Below, one piece after another: positions 8,688 through 17,355 of a stretch of 64,000 nucleotides of DNA. Made by a program: the position numbers and the translations under genes. The notes below the pieces were generated by a model. The model saw nothing but the letters and a program-made list of their open reading frames with translations, searched no databases and was not told the origin of the DNA. The stretch is from positions 722,163-786,162 of the forward strand of contig NZ_JAFBED010000001.1 of the NCBI RefSeq assembly GCF_016908565.1. Reading direction: 5' to 3'. The stretch is from Sutcliffiella tianshenii. Lineage in GTDB: Bacteria > Bacillota > Bacilli > Bacillales > Bacillaceae_I. Position 1 is the first letter of the stretch. Every line of letters starts with the position of its first letter.

Positions 8688-9719
8688 ATGTTTAAAAAAC
8701 GAGATTTTGTCATCCCAGAAACAGGAGTGGATGAAGTTAGAAGCATACGTATCGGCAATATGGATCAAACCGTTTTGATTCAATCATATGACATTTCCAA
8801 TCCTGTTTTGTTATTTATACACGGTGGTCCCTCCATGCCTTTGCCTGGTGTATCTTCTAGGGGAAAGGATTACACCATTGTGACGAATACAAGAGAACTG
8901 GTGAAGCACTATACGGTGGTTTTTTGGGATCAAAGAGGGACCGGAAAATCGTACCAGAAAAATATTTCCCAAGAAACGATGAATTTCGAGCAATTCCTAC
9001 AGGATGCAATCGAAGTAGTAGATTATGTTAGAAAAGAATTTGGTAAAGAAAAGATACATATAGCGGCTCATTCATATGGGACGTTAATCGGCATGTATTT
9101 AGTTAATAGACATCCAGAAAAATTCCATTCTTATACCGGTTTTTCTCAAATAATAAGTTGGACTGAAAACGATAAATCCTGTTATGAATGGGCGAAGAAT
9201 GAAGCGGAGAAAAGAAATGACAATAAGGCTTTAAAGGAGCTAAAAGCAGTAGGGGAACCTCCTTATATTGATAGTTACAAGCAATGGGCGGTTATTAGGA
9301 AATATCAGATGAAATACAGTTCGATGATTTATTCTGATGATCAGATCAAGCATCCAGGGCTTTTGAAGATTTCTTTGGGCATGTATTTTTCAGAGGATTA
9401 TTCCTTTACCGATCTGGTGAATACCTTTTATAGAGGATTTAAATTAATCTATACGGATGATTTTATCAAGAATATCCCTACTATCAATCTCTTAAAAGAA
9501 GTTAAAGGACTAAAAGTACCCACCACATTCATTCACGGGGAAAAAGATGTTCATGTCCCTTTTGGTTTATTGGAAGAATTCTTAAAAGGCCTCCCAAATA
9601 ATCAGCTTGCAGAGTGTGTCCTGCTTCCAAACTCATCCCATCTTTTTCATCCCATCGATACGAAAGCCATTGAAGGCATCTTGATTGAAAAATTAAGGGC
9701 CAAGGAATTGTCGCTGTAA
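8688..9719 (+). CDS. Alpha/beta hydrolase, proline-iminopeptidase-like
   Basis: 343 residues of the alpha/beta hydrolase fold. Visible motifs are the oxyanion H-G-G-P (about residue 45), W-D-Q-R-G-T-G-K-S (about 84-92), the nucleophile elbow H-S-Y-G-T (Ser about 127), an acidic residue in H-G-E-K-D-V (about 285) and a late histidine in N-S-S-H-L-F. The HGGP and WDQRG motifs are typical of prolyl aminopeptidases and related S33 enzymes, but the substrate is not determined. No signal peptide is present, so it is cytoplasmic. It is monocistronic, with an AAGGAGG site before the ATG and a shared terminator downstream. Confidence 0.85.
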   Translation: MFKKRDFVIPETGVDEVRSIRIGNMDQTVLIQSYDISNPVLLFIHGGPSMPLPGVSSRGKDYTIVTNTRELVKHYTVVFWDQRGTGKSYQKNISQETMNFEQFLQDAIEVVDYVRKEFGKEKIHIAAHSYGTLIGMYLVNRHPEKFHSYTGFSQIISWTENDKSCYEWAKNEAEKRNDNKALKELKAVGEPPYIDSYKQWAVIRKYQMKYSSMIYSDDQIKHPGLLKISLGMYFSEDYSFTDLVNTFYRGFKLIYTDDFIKNIPTINLLKEVKGLKVPTTFIHGEKDVHVPFGLLEEFLKGLPNNQLAECVLLPNSSHLFHPIDTKAIEGILIEKLRAKELSL

Positions 9720-9737
9720 CTTATGTCACTACGAAGA

Positions 9738-9770
9738 AAAGGCCCTTCAAAGTATTTGTAGGGCCTTTCA
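9738..9770. terminator. Bidirectional terminator between hydrolase and chemoreceptor
   Basis: AAAGGCCCT and AGGGCCTTT form a 9-bp stem around a 13-base loop, between two convergent genes. Confidence 0.75.
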
Positions 9771-9778
9771 CGTTTTAC

Positions 9779-10609
9779 TCAGTTCTTATTGAGATTCTCA
9801 AGTTCCGTTAAGATGGTTTTAAATTTAGACTCAGAATCTATAATCATTTCTTGTAAAATGTTGGTTATATTATTGACTCGCTCTGTTTCCTGCCTTATGT
9901 TACCTACATTTTCGTTCACTTGGTTGATCGATTGCGCCACATTTGCAGCCAATTTACGGACTTCATCTGCCACCACACTGAATCCTCTCCCATGTTCACC
10001 TGCACGGGCTGCTTCAATGGCGGCATTCAATGCCAGTATATTAGTTTGCGTGGATATATTTTTAATAAGTTTAGAGACCTCACTTATCAAGTCGGTTTGT
10101 TTATTTAATGCATGTAGCGCTTCCATTTTTTCTTTGGAGTTATCGACTACGATGTTCACGAGTTCAACCGGCATTTCCTTTAATTGGGACATTATTTTTA
10201 AAGCATTATTTTCCCGATCTGTTATGTCAGTAGCTATTTTGAGTACAGCTTCCACTTTTCCTTCATCATTCAATATAGGAATATAGGTTGCTTCCAGCCA
10301 GAGGATATTCCCATGTTTCCCAACTCTCTCGATCTTTTCTTGAAATTTGACCCCTTTGCCAAGGTTCATCCATAACTCTTCGTACGCTCTACTCCCTTTA
10401 TACTCCGAAGTACAGAATTGCTTATGAGACATGCCTTCCATTTCGTAGGCGGAATACCCCATTGCCTTTGCAAAATTATCATTCATCCAGATCACTTCTT
10501 TATTCAAGTTGAACTCTATCATTGCCAGATTTCTTTCAAGAGCTGATAAAACCGATATTTCCTCTAGTATTTGCGTACTCACATTAGGATTTATTGTGCT
10601 ACTTAACAT
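9779..10609 (-). CDS. Soluble PAS-domain methyl-accepting chemotaxis protein
   Basis: 276 residues with no membrane segment. Residues about 25-130 form a PAS/PAC sensor (motif W-x-E-A-T-Y-I-P). Residues about 150-275 are a short receptor signalling coiled coil with the conserved hairpin tip around [16 protein letters not shown]. That tip contacts CheA and CheW and so controls flagellar rotation. Its size and layout recall the small cytoplasmic chemoreceptors of Bacillus such as YfmS. The ligand or redox cofactor of the PAS domain cannot be told. The gene is monocistronic, with a GAGGGG site upstream of the ATG. Confidence 0.88.
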   Translation of the reverse strand: MLSSTINPNVSTQILEEISVLSALERNLAMIEFNLNKEVIWMNDNFAKAMGYSAYEMEGMSHKQFCTSEYKGSRAYEELWMNLGKGVKFQEKIERVGKHGNILWLEATYIPILNDEGKVEAVLKIATDITDRENNALKIMSQLKEMPVELVNIVVDNSKEKMEALHALNKQTDLISEVSKLIKNISTQTNILALNAAIEAARAGEHGRGFSVVADEVRKLAANVAQSINQVNENVGNIRQETERVNNITNILQEMIIDSESKFKTILTELENLNKN

Positions 10610-10695
10610 TAACGGACCCCTCTACAAAAAAATACTTTCTTTTTTAGGATAGAGGAGTTTACAACTTTTTACAAGAATTGAAAATTATCATCCTT

Positions 10696-11142
10696 TTACC
10701 CATATTTCTTCTGATGATCTTTTTTCCGCTTAAGATAATCCTTATCCTCTCGGGCAAGCTTCCACTTTTCCATAAAGATGGCCGCTGATTCAGCCTTCAC
10801 AGGATCAATCTGCCTTTCGTTTACCTTGCCGTTCTCGTCATATTTCTTCCCGCCCTTATAGTTTGTATAACGGCGGGATCGTGTATATCCCATCTGCAGG
10901 AATTTTCTTGCCATGTCCATTCCGACAAAATCTTCTTCGTCCTTATAATCAAGGAACATCTGATAGATTTTTTCGGACGACTCCTCGGCAATTTCCGGGT
11001 TCTTAAAGCGCCAATGCTGCAGGATTTCACTTTTATAAGGTTCCACCAGCAAGACACCCTGTTCTCCCCTGCCAACTCTATACAGTTCAGGATTCTTACG
11101 AAAATCTATCTTCTCAAAGTCCAAATCATAGTCGAAAGCCAT
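10696..11142 (-). CDS. DUF4385 family protein
   Basis: 148 residues, soluble and highly charged. The segment Y-R-V-G-R-G-E-Q-G-V-L-L-V-E-P-Y-K is characteristic of the DUF4385 family, as is the M-G-Y-T-R-S-R-R-Y motif. The function of the family is unknown. The ATG at 11142 is chosen because AAAGGG sits eight bases upstream. A GTG three codons earlier overlaps that site. The C-terminus is very basic (K-R-K-K-D-H-Q-K-K), which could favour nucleic-acid contact, but that is speculation. It is flanked by unrelated genes. Confidence 0.85.
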   Translation of the reverse strand: MAFDYDLDFEKIDFRKNPELYRVGRGEQGVLLVEPYKSEILQHWRFKNPEIAEESSEKIYQMFLDYKDEEDFVGMDMARKFLQMGYTRSRRYTNYKGGKKYDENGKVNERQIDPVKAESAAIFMEKWKLAREDKDYLKRKKDHQKKYG

Positions 11143-11422
11143 GGCTGTCACCCTTTTTATTTGAGGTTTACCCTTGGTTGCCTTTTAGTATGCAAATAAA
11201 TATTCCCCTTGAAGATCACTCTTATTTAATTAAGGTCACAAAACTTTTCAACCTACCCCCAGAATCTTCGTATGCTTATCTAAACTTATTTTGTTAGTCA
11301 CTTTTTGACGAAAGATATTAACCGCTAGTACTTGAAAATCCCTATTAGTTTTATTACCTAAAAAAAACTCTATAAAAATAGATTTATAAATTATGACACT
11401 ACATCCATGAGGAGGAGTCTTA

Positions 11423-14400
11423 GTGAATCGAGTTTTTAGGTGGATTGTCAGATCATTGTTTGCACCTGTCACTGGGAATGCCGGGGCGGTAGCGAGTACA
11501 CTTGGTTTTTTTCTGGCATTTCTACCTTTAGATAGTTTTAGAATTCCATTATTGCTTGCTTTTTCACTCTTGTTCCGTCTTAATATCATCGCCCTATTCC
11601 TTGGAACGTTGATTACGGTTTTTATTCCAAATATATCCGATTTACCTTCCACGGATTTTGGTTCATTGGAAGATCACTGGTTGGTTTCTATGCTGAAAAA
11701 TAAAATATTAACTTCCCAATCCCTTGTAGCTGGTGTTTTCGGGGGATTGGTTGGACTAATCTGCTATTTTTTCTTCCACTGGTTTTACAACTTGGGATTG
11801 AAGACTATGGAGAGAAATCAGGAATCCGTTTTTCTTGATCCTGCCAAAAGGCGCTGGTCTATCATTATGCGCATGAGCGTTGGATTCATTATATTGATTG
11901 TAGTAATATCGACTTTTTTTATAAAAAGTCTACATACTAATCCAATTTTTCCTGAGTTGCAATTGAATGAAAGCGCAGTACAAAGCGAAATCGAGCCAAT
12001 CAATGAGCCTTTTAGTGAAGAAGAGCTTGCTTCAAAAATACAAAAATCAAATTCAACTGAAAATACTGTTCAATTAAATAAAGAAAAGATTACGAAAGAA
12101 CAAGAGGTGTATGGATTTTACGTCAATTGGGACGAAAACAGCAAAGCTTCTTTCAAAAAAAATAAAGATTCCATTACAACACTGGTGCCTGAGTGGCTGC
12201 AAATCACGCCTGACCTAACCCTGAAATCCGACACTGACCACTTAATTGCTAGAGAGGCAAAGAAAGATAATATTAAGATCCTGCCATTAGTGAATAATTT
12301 TATAAACAATAAATGGGATGGCAATGTGCTGCACCGATTATTCACTACTCCCGGTGCTGAAGAGCGTTTCATCAAAGATATGCTGGCATATGTCAAAAAA
12401 AACGGTTTCGACGGCATTAATATTGACTTTGAAGAAATCGATCCAAAGGATAAAGAACGTTTCACCCAATTCATGGATAAGGTCTATAAAGCATTCCACG
12501 AGCATGGGCTTATGGTCACATTGGACGTGCCGCCGAATGACAAAAGCTATGATTATGCTTCCTTGGCAAAAAGCGCTGACCGTGTTATCGTCATGCTCTA
12601 CGACCAGCATTACACTATGAGCCCGTCCGGCCCTGTGGCCCAAACAGATTGGGTCAAGGAAAACTTGAATCAACCCGATATTCCTTCTGAAAAATTAATT
12701 GCCGGCTTAGGGACTTACGGATACGACTGGGAAGAAAACTCGAATGAGCCAGCAACAGAGATGACATTTAGGGATATCATGAAATTAGGCAGGGATACGG
12801 ACCTTAAAATCAATTGGAGTAAGGAAGCTGGCAATCCTTATTTACGATACAAACGAAATGGGAAAGAACATACTGTTTGGTTTTTGGATGCTGCTACATT
12901 ATATAATCAAATGAATCTCGCGACCGATAGCGGATCAAGGGGAATAGCGCTTTGGCGCCTCGGTTCAGAAGATCCCTCTATCTGGAGTTACTTGAATAAA
13001 CCAAAGGAAATCCTTAATCCGTCTAATTCCCTTGGCACCATTGATATTCTTTCTCCAGATCTCCATACAGGAGCAGGGGATGTTTTAAAGATCACTTACC
13101 AACCTCAAAAAGGAAAAAGAACGTTTGAATTTGATTCAAATGGGATGATCGTAAATGAATCCTATGACAAATTTCCACAACCAATCGAGGTGACCCGTTA
13201 CGGAAAATCCGACAACAAAGAAGTCGTCCTTTCCTTTGATGACGGTCCAGATCCAGCATATACATCAGAAATATTGGACATTCTGGACAAGTATGACGTG
13301 AAAGGCACCTTTTTTATTGTAGGAAGGAATGCGATGATGCATCCTCAGCTAGTAAAGAGGATGCATGATGAAGGCCATGAAATCGGTAATCATACATTTA
13401 CTCATCCTGATATTACATCCATCACACCATCTCGGTTAAGAATGGAACTAAATGCAACTCAGCGTTTAGTTCAGGGCATAACAGGGCATTCGATGACTCT
13501 TTTTCGGCCACCATATATAGCGGATACGGTACTAGGTTCAAGAAAAGAGCAGTTGCCAATAATGGTGACCCAGGATATGGGCTATACCTTGGCCCGTGAA
13601 TCCATTGACTCTGGTGATTGGCAAAAAATATCCAGCAAGGAACTTGTGAATCGTATATTGGATCAGCTGAACGCAGGAAAAGGAAATGTGATTTTGCTAC
13701 ACGATGCCGGCGGTGACCGCGCCATCACAGTGGAAGCCCTGCCGACCCTCATTGAAGTGCTAGAAGGTAAAGGATACACATTTACCACCATTGGTGAGCT
13801 AATTGGGAAAAGTGATAGGGAAATGATGCCCCCCGCTGACCCGGACAGCCCTTATCTGGTCTATGTCCAGGCTGTATTTAAGGTTATGCAAGGCTGGAAT
13901 TTTGGATTGACCTTCCTTTTTTATTCAGCCATCCTTTTAGGAATCTTGCGGCTGATCCTATTAGTTTTCCTTTCTAGAAAACAGGTGAAAAGGACTAAAG
14001 AGACCGAGATAGACCCTGACTTTTCACCTTTTGTCAGTGTTGTTATTGCTGCATATAACGAGGAAAAAGTAATATGCAAAACAGTGAATTCCATTCTATC
14101 AAGCGTATACCCTGCTTTTGAGATACTGATTATAGACGATGGATCAAAGGATGATACCGCCGCTAGGGTTCAAGAAGCTTATTCAAATCATCCTCATGTC
14201 AGGTTGATCAAGAAAAGGAATGGTGGAAAATCTTCCGCTGTTAATCTCGGCTTTAAAGAAGCCAAAGGGGAAATCGTGGTTGCTCTTGATGCTGATACAC
14301 TAATAGCTGAAAATGCCATCTCCTTGCTTGTGAACCATTTTAAAAATGAAAATGTTGCCGCTGTTTCAGGCAATGTCAAAGTCGGCAATAAGGGGAACCT

Positions 14401-15124
14401 CCTTACTAACTGGCAGCATATTGAATATGTGACAGGCTTCAACCTAGAAAGAAGGGCTTTTGCAACTCTCAATTGCATTACGGTTGTACCTGGTGCGATC
14501 GGTGCGTGGAGAAAGAAAGCGGTCGAAGAAGCAGGATATTTTCAGGAAGATACATTGGCAGAAGATACCGATATCACCCTTACTCTTTTACGCAATGGGA
14601 AAAAGATTGAATTTGAAGAAAAGGCTTATGCCTTCACAGAAGTGCCAGAAGATATTAAAAGTCTGGCAAAACAGCGTTATCGATGGGTTTATGGTACGTT
14701 ACAATGCTTATGGAAACACCGTGGGGCTTTGTTCGATAAGAATCATAACTCATTGGGATATATCGCCCTTCCTAACATGTGGCTTTTCCAATATTTTTAT
14801 CAAACGATCTCGCCTATTGCAGATATATTATTCATCATGGCTCTTTTCACCCCTCACGCTGAAAAGGCAGCCATCGGGTTTGTTCTTTTTTACTTGATGG
14901 ATTTCTTTACTGCTCTATATGCGTTCAGACTGGAGAAAGAAAGTCCTAAACCACTGACATCATTGTTTCTGCAACGAATCTTGTACAAGCAGCTTATGGC
15001 GTATGTGGTCATAAAATCTATTCTTTCTGCAGCGAGGGGAGTAACCGTTGGGTGGAATAAACTAAAAAGAAAAGGAAATGTTACGAAAGAAACCTCTATT
15101 GTGAATGTGGAGGAAACTAAATAA
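11423..15124 (+). CDS. Fusion protein: DUF2062-like membrane region, GH18-like domain, NodB deacetylase, GT2 glycosyltransferase
   Basis: 1233 residues in one intact frame. Residues about 10-130 are hydrophobic and resemble DUF2062, and another membrane segment lies near 150-170. A GH18-like barrel spans about 228-535, with Y-G-F-Y-V-N-W at 230 and D-G-I-N-I-D-F-E at about 330. The catalytic Glu is kept and the middle Asp is Asn. A NodB polysaccharide deacetylase domain spans about 595-790: F-D-D-G-P-D near 603, H-T-F-T-H metal site, R-P-P-Y, L-L-H-D. A processive GT2 synthase follows from about 865 (V-V-I-A-A-Y-N-E, D-A-D-T, E-D-T-D, Q-R-Y-R-W near 1083), with C-terminal membrane helices. 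It probably makes, deacetylates and trims an exported N-acetylhexosamine polymer, like PgaB plus PgaC in one chain. GTG start with AGGAGGAG upstream. Confidence 0.88.
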   Translation: MNRVFRWIVRSLFAPVTGNAGAVASTLGFFLAFLPLDSFRIPLLLAFSLLFRLNIIALFLGTLITVFIPNISDLPSTDFGSLEDHWLVSMLKNKILTSQSLVAGVFGGLVGLICYFFFHWFYNLGLKTMERNQESVFLDPAKRRWSIIMRMSVGFIILIVVISTFFIKSLHTNPIFPELQLNESAVQSEIEPINEPFSEEELASKIQKSNSTENTVQLNKEKITKEQEVYGFYVNWDENSKASFKKNKDSITTLVPEWLQITPDLTLKSDTDHLIAREAKKDNIKILPLVNNFINNKWDGNVLHRLFTTPGAEERFIKDMLAYVKKNGFDGINIDFEEIDPKDKERFTQFMDKVYKAFHEHGLMVTLDVPPNDKSYDYASLAKSADRVIVMLYDQHYTMSPSGPVAQTDWVKENLNQPDIPSEKLIAGLGTYGYDWEENSNEPATEMTFRDIMKLGRDTDLKINWSKEAGNPYLRYKRNGKEHTVWFLDAATLYNQMNLATDSGSRGIALWRLGSEDPSIWSYLNKPKEILNPSNSLGTIDILSPDLHTGAGDVLKITYQPQKGKRTFEFDSNGMIVNESYDKFPQPIEVTRYGKSDNKEVVLSFDDGPDPAYTSEILDILDKYDVKGTFFIVGRNAMMHPQLVKRMHDEGHEIGNHTFTHPDITSITPSRLRMELNATQRLVQGITGHSMTLFRPPYIADTVLGSRKEQLPIMVTQDMGYTLARESIDSGDWQKISSKELVNRILDQLNAGKGNVILLHDAGGDRAITVEALPTLIEVLEGKGYTFTTIGELIGKSDREMMPPADPDSPYLVYVQAVFKVMQGWNFGLTFLFYSAILLGILRLILLVFLSRKQVKRTKETEIDPDFSPFVSVVIAAYNEEKVICKTVNSILSSVYPAFEILIIDDGSKDDTAARVQEAYSNHPHVRLIKKRNGGKSSAVNLGFKEAKGEIVVALDADTLIAENAISLLVNHFKNENVAAVSGNVKVGNKGNLLTNWQHIEYVTGFNLERRAFATLNCITVVPGAIGAWRKKAVEEAGYFQEDTLAEDTDITLTLLRNGKKIEFEEKAYAFTEVPEDIKSLAKQRYRWVYGTLQCLWKHRGALFDKNHNSLGYIALPNMWLFQYFYQTISPIADILFIMALFTPHAEKAAIGFVLFYLMDFFTALYAFRLEKESPKPLTSLFLQRILYKQLMAYVVIKSILSAARGVTVGWNKLKRKGNVTKETSIVNVEETK

Positions 15125-15135
15125 AGAATCTTCGC

Positions 15136-15167
15136 AAAGGTCTTCCCAATTTAGGGAAGACCTTTAT
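15136..15167 (+). terminator. Terminator after the fusion glycosyltransferase
   Basis: Perfect 12-bp stem (AAAGGTCTTCCC with GGGAAGACCTTT) around a six-base loop, followed by a short T-containing stretch. Confidence 0.8.
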
Positions 15168-15180
15168 CTATTGGTTCATA

Positions 15181-15208
15181 AAAAAAGATCACCTTAAGTT
15201 GGTGATCC
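15181..15208 (-). terminator. Terminator of the Thr/Pro-rich protein gene
   Basis: On the minus strand GATCACC and GGTGATC form a 7-bp stem around a seven-base loop, followed by six U residues. It lies just beyond the stop of the gene ending at 15220. Confidence 0.75.
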
Positions 15209-15219
15209 ATTTGGAAAGA

Positions 15220-15858
15220 TTACATTTTCTTTCCATTGTTTTCTTTATTCTCCTGACGAGTCTCAGCCTTTTCTTTTGCAGCTTGTGAAACGTCCTGACC
15301 ATTGTTGGTTATCGTGGTGGCTGCATTATTTGTACTATTTCCCGTCGTCTTCGGTATAGTCGTTTGAACCGGTTTAGCCGGTTCGGCTGGCTTTGCTGTC
15401 ACTGGCTGTGCAGTTTTTACAGGTGGTGTAGTCGTTACTGGCGGTTCACCCGTTACTCGCGGTTCAGTCGTTGCAGCTGGTGTCTTGGTTGGTGCATTCG
15501 TACTTGTCACAGTTGCATCAGAAGTGCTTACATTCTTTTTAGTAGGATTTGCCTCAACTTCATTAGTGGGGTTTTCCTTTTGAGTATCTGCTACGGCCAC
15601 ATCATCATTTTTCGATGCCGTTTGGGGCGCAGCAGTAGTATCGGAAGGCTTTTGATTGTTTTGTCCGACTTCCCCATTCGTAGCCTGGGTTTGATTTTTC
15701 TCTTTTAATTCACTGATTACATCCGCTTTTAAATCCTTGCCGAATATGTTTAAAGCATGATCCCCTGCTATGTGTTCGACTAATAGGGCATTAGTGACCG
15801 AAAACGTAACAGCACCCGCTAGCACCATGGAAAATGCTCCTCTGGATAGTTTTTTCAT
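15220..15858 (-). CDS. Secreted or membrane-anchored Thr/Pro-rich protein of unknown function
   Basis: 212 residues. Residues about 8-28 form a signal or anchor segment (two basic Lys, then a hydrophobic stretch). Residues about 65-170 are low-complexity, rich in Thr, Pro, Ala and Asn, with repeated T-x-P and P-V-T units. The last 25 residues are charged (E-K-A-E-T-R-Q-E-N-K). No enzymatic domain is visible. Such a Thr/Pro linker usually spans the wall or is a glycosylation target. GAGGGG precedes the ATG. It is convergent with the fusion glycosyltransferase, which might be a functional neighbour, but nothing proves that. Confidence 0.7.
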   Translation of the reverse strand: MKKLSRGAFSMVLAGAVTFSVTNALLVEHIAGDHALNIFGKDLKADVISELKEKNQTQATNGEVGQNNQKPSDTTAAPQTASKNDDVAVADTQKENPTNEVEANPTKKNVSTSDATVTSTNAPTKTPAATTEPRVTGEPPVTTTPPVKTAQPVTAKPAEPAKPVQTTIPKTTGNSTNNAATTITNNGQDVSQAAKEKAETRQENKENNGKKM

Positions 15859-15987
15859 ATTGATCCCCTCGTGTTCTATGTATTCATACTAATAGAATAC
15901 GAACGAGCAAAAATATAATATGGGGGTAGCAAGGAACTTATTTACAAATAGAATCTATTTTCTTGTCATTGTGCTTTAAATATTGAT

Positions 15988-16025
15988 AGGGTCGAGGTGC
16001 CTGTCCCCTCGACCCTTCCTTTTTA
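15988..16025. terminator. Strong GC-rich hairpin beside the nitroreductase stop
   Basis: AGGGTCGAGG and CCTCGACCCT form a perfect 10-bp stem around a nine-base loop (15988-16016). The T-rich tail is on the plus strand, pointing into the nitroreductase 3' end, so its direction does not fit a simple minus-strand terminator. Confidence 0.55.
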
Positions 16026-16733
16026 TTCAAATCGGTTCCAATTTATTAACTCATCAAGCGGAAGGCGAGTTTTTTCAAAACCTGCTTTCGCGCCTTTGCC
16101 TAGGGAGATTAACATGATAGCTTCGTAGTTTTCCGGTACATTGAATTCTTTTATGAATTTTGTTTCATCGTATCCACCCATTGGAACGGTATCATAGCCT
16201 TTTGCTTTAGCTGCAAGCATTAATTGCATGGAGACAAGTCCCCCGTCAATGTGAGCAATTTTCGCTAAGCGTTCTTTAGAAAAAGATCCGTAACCATCCA
16301 AAATGCTATTAACATACATGTCTTTTACGTCTTCTGGCATTCTTCCCTTTTCAGCGATTGCACTATAAATACGATCGGCATTCTTGTATCCATCTCTGTC
16401 ACCAAGGACTGCGATGACCACGGAAGCATCTACAATTTGTTGCTGATTATTGGCGATTGGCAACAAGCGCTCTTTTTCCTTTTGATCTTCAATAACTAGA
16501 AATCTCCATGGTTGAAGGTTGCTAGATGATGGTGCTAACGTAGCTGCTTCAAGAATCTCTAAGACTTCACTTTTATCCATTTTAAATTCAGGATCATATT
16601 GTCTTACTGAACGGCGTTCTTTCGCGACTGTCAGAAAATCTGTGTCCTCTAATTGTTTTGGCGCTTCTTTTGTTGTATCTATTTCTTTTACTTTATTTAA
16701 GTATTCTTCTTTGCTCATTGTTTTTTTAGACAT
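16023..16733 (-). CDS. Nitroreductase family protein (FMN-dependent)
   Basis: 236 residues. The region E-R-R-S-V-R-Q-Y (about 39-46) with A-T-L-A-P-S-S-S-N-L-Q-P-W (about 65-77) is the FMN-binding signature of the nitroreductase fold. The C-terminal L-S-L-G-K-G is the second phosphate contact. These NAD(P)H enzymes reduce nitro groups, quinones or similar electrophiles. The ATG at 16733 is chosen because GGGG lies seven bases upstream. The gene lies 110 bases downstream of an Rrf2 regulator on the same strand, with a strong promoter overlapped by inverted repeats between them, so it is probably induced by electrophile or oxidative stress. Confidence 0.92.
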   Translation of the reverse strand: MSKKTMSKEEYLNKVKEIDTTKEAPKQLEDTDFLTVAKERRSVRQYDPEFKMDKSEVLEILEAATLAPSSSNLQPWRFLVIEDQKEKERLLPIANNQQQIVDASVVIAVLGDRDGYKNADRIYSAIAEKGRMPEDVKDMYVNSILDGYGSFSKERLAKIAHIDGGLVSMQLMLAAKAKGYDTVPMGGYDETKFIKEFNVPENYEAIMLISLGKGAKAGFEKTRLPLDELINWNRFE

Positions 16734-16745
16734 ATTCATTCCCCT

Positions 16746-16808
16746 TTAACTGTATTTTCTACAAGAACAGTATAGGTTGTTAACTGTTCCTTTGTCAAAT
16801 ACAGTTAA
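16746..16808 (-). promoter_or_regulatory. SigA promoter of the nitroreductase gene with nested inverted-repeat operator
   Basis: On the minus strand TTGACA (16798-16793) and TATACT (16774-16769) are separated by 18 bases. Two nested inverted repeats cover it: TTAACTGTATTT at 16746-16757 with its perfect complement at 16797-16808 (12 bp), and GAACAGT at 16765-16771 with ACTGTTC at 16783-16789. The core TTAACTGT occurs in both. This is the likely binding site of the adjacent Rrf2 regulator. Confidence 0.75.
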
Positions 16809-16842
16809 CGGAAACAAAATAAAAAAGCGAAACAGCTATGTT

Positions 16843-17256
16843 TCACTTTTTCATTAAATCAGCTATGGTCTTTTGTTCTAAACCGGCAACGACCCAGCCT
16901 TCCATTTCATCACGTAAAGTACAGAGGGATTCACGAGTAGTCTCAGCAAAACATTCTTTACTTTCTACATTAAAGAACCCCTTAGGAAAGGTTTCCGCTT
17001 TCATTGCATCATATACTTCGGACAGTTTGATTTCACTTGGATCTTTGACAAGAAAATACCCACCGTCTCGGCCTTCTTTCGCCTGGATTAATTCGGTTTT
17101 AACCAGGTGCCTTAATATTTTTCTTAAAAAGACAGATTTAGAATTAAGTTTCTCTGCTAATTCTCCGCTCGGACATCGGCCTTCATTATTAGCAAGCACC
17201 ACGAGGGCCTGAATGGCCATACTGAACCACTTTGTACTCGTCACCTTTTCACTCAT
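16843..17256 (-). CDS. Rrf2 family transcriptional regulator
   Basis: 137 residues. The N-terminal winged helix-turn-helix has the Rrf2 pattern S-x-x-L-A-E-K-L with L-R-K-I-L-R-H-L and G-R-D-G-G-Y-x-L at the wing. A short dimerisation helix follows. Cysteines at about positions 28, 101 and 111 are spaced differently from the Fe-S ligands of IscR or NsrR, so a thiol-based redox switch is possible but unproven. It lies directly upstream of the nitroreductase gene on the same strand. The inverted repeats between the two genes suggest that it represses that gene. AGGTGAG precedes the ATG. Confidence 0.9.
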   Translation of the reverse strand: MSEKVTSTKWFSMAIQALVVLANNEGRCPSGELAEKLNSKSVFLRKILRHLVKTELIQAKEGRDGGYFLVKDPSEIKLSEVYDAMKAETFPKGFFNVESKECFAETTRESLCTLRDEMEGWVVAGLEQKTIADLMKK

Positions 17257-17355
17257 TGTCTCACCTCTTCATCTACACTTTATTCTGAAACATCTCCCAT
17301 AAAAAGTCAAAGTGTTTACAGAGGGGTTTAAGAGCTTGACGCTTTTACCAAGCTC

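Noticed and set aside
11248..11652. 134-codon minus-strand frame overlapping the start of the fusion gene
   Set aside because: No ribosome binding site, antisense to the DUF2062-like region and covering its promoter.
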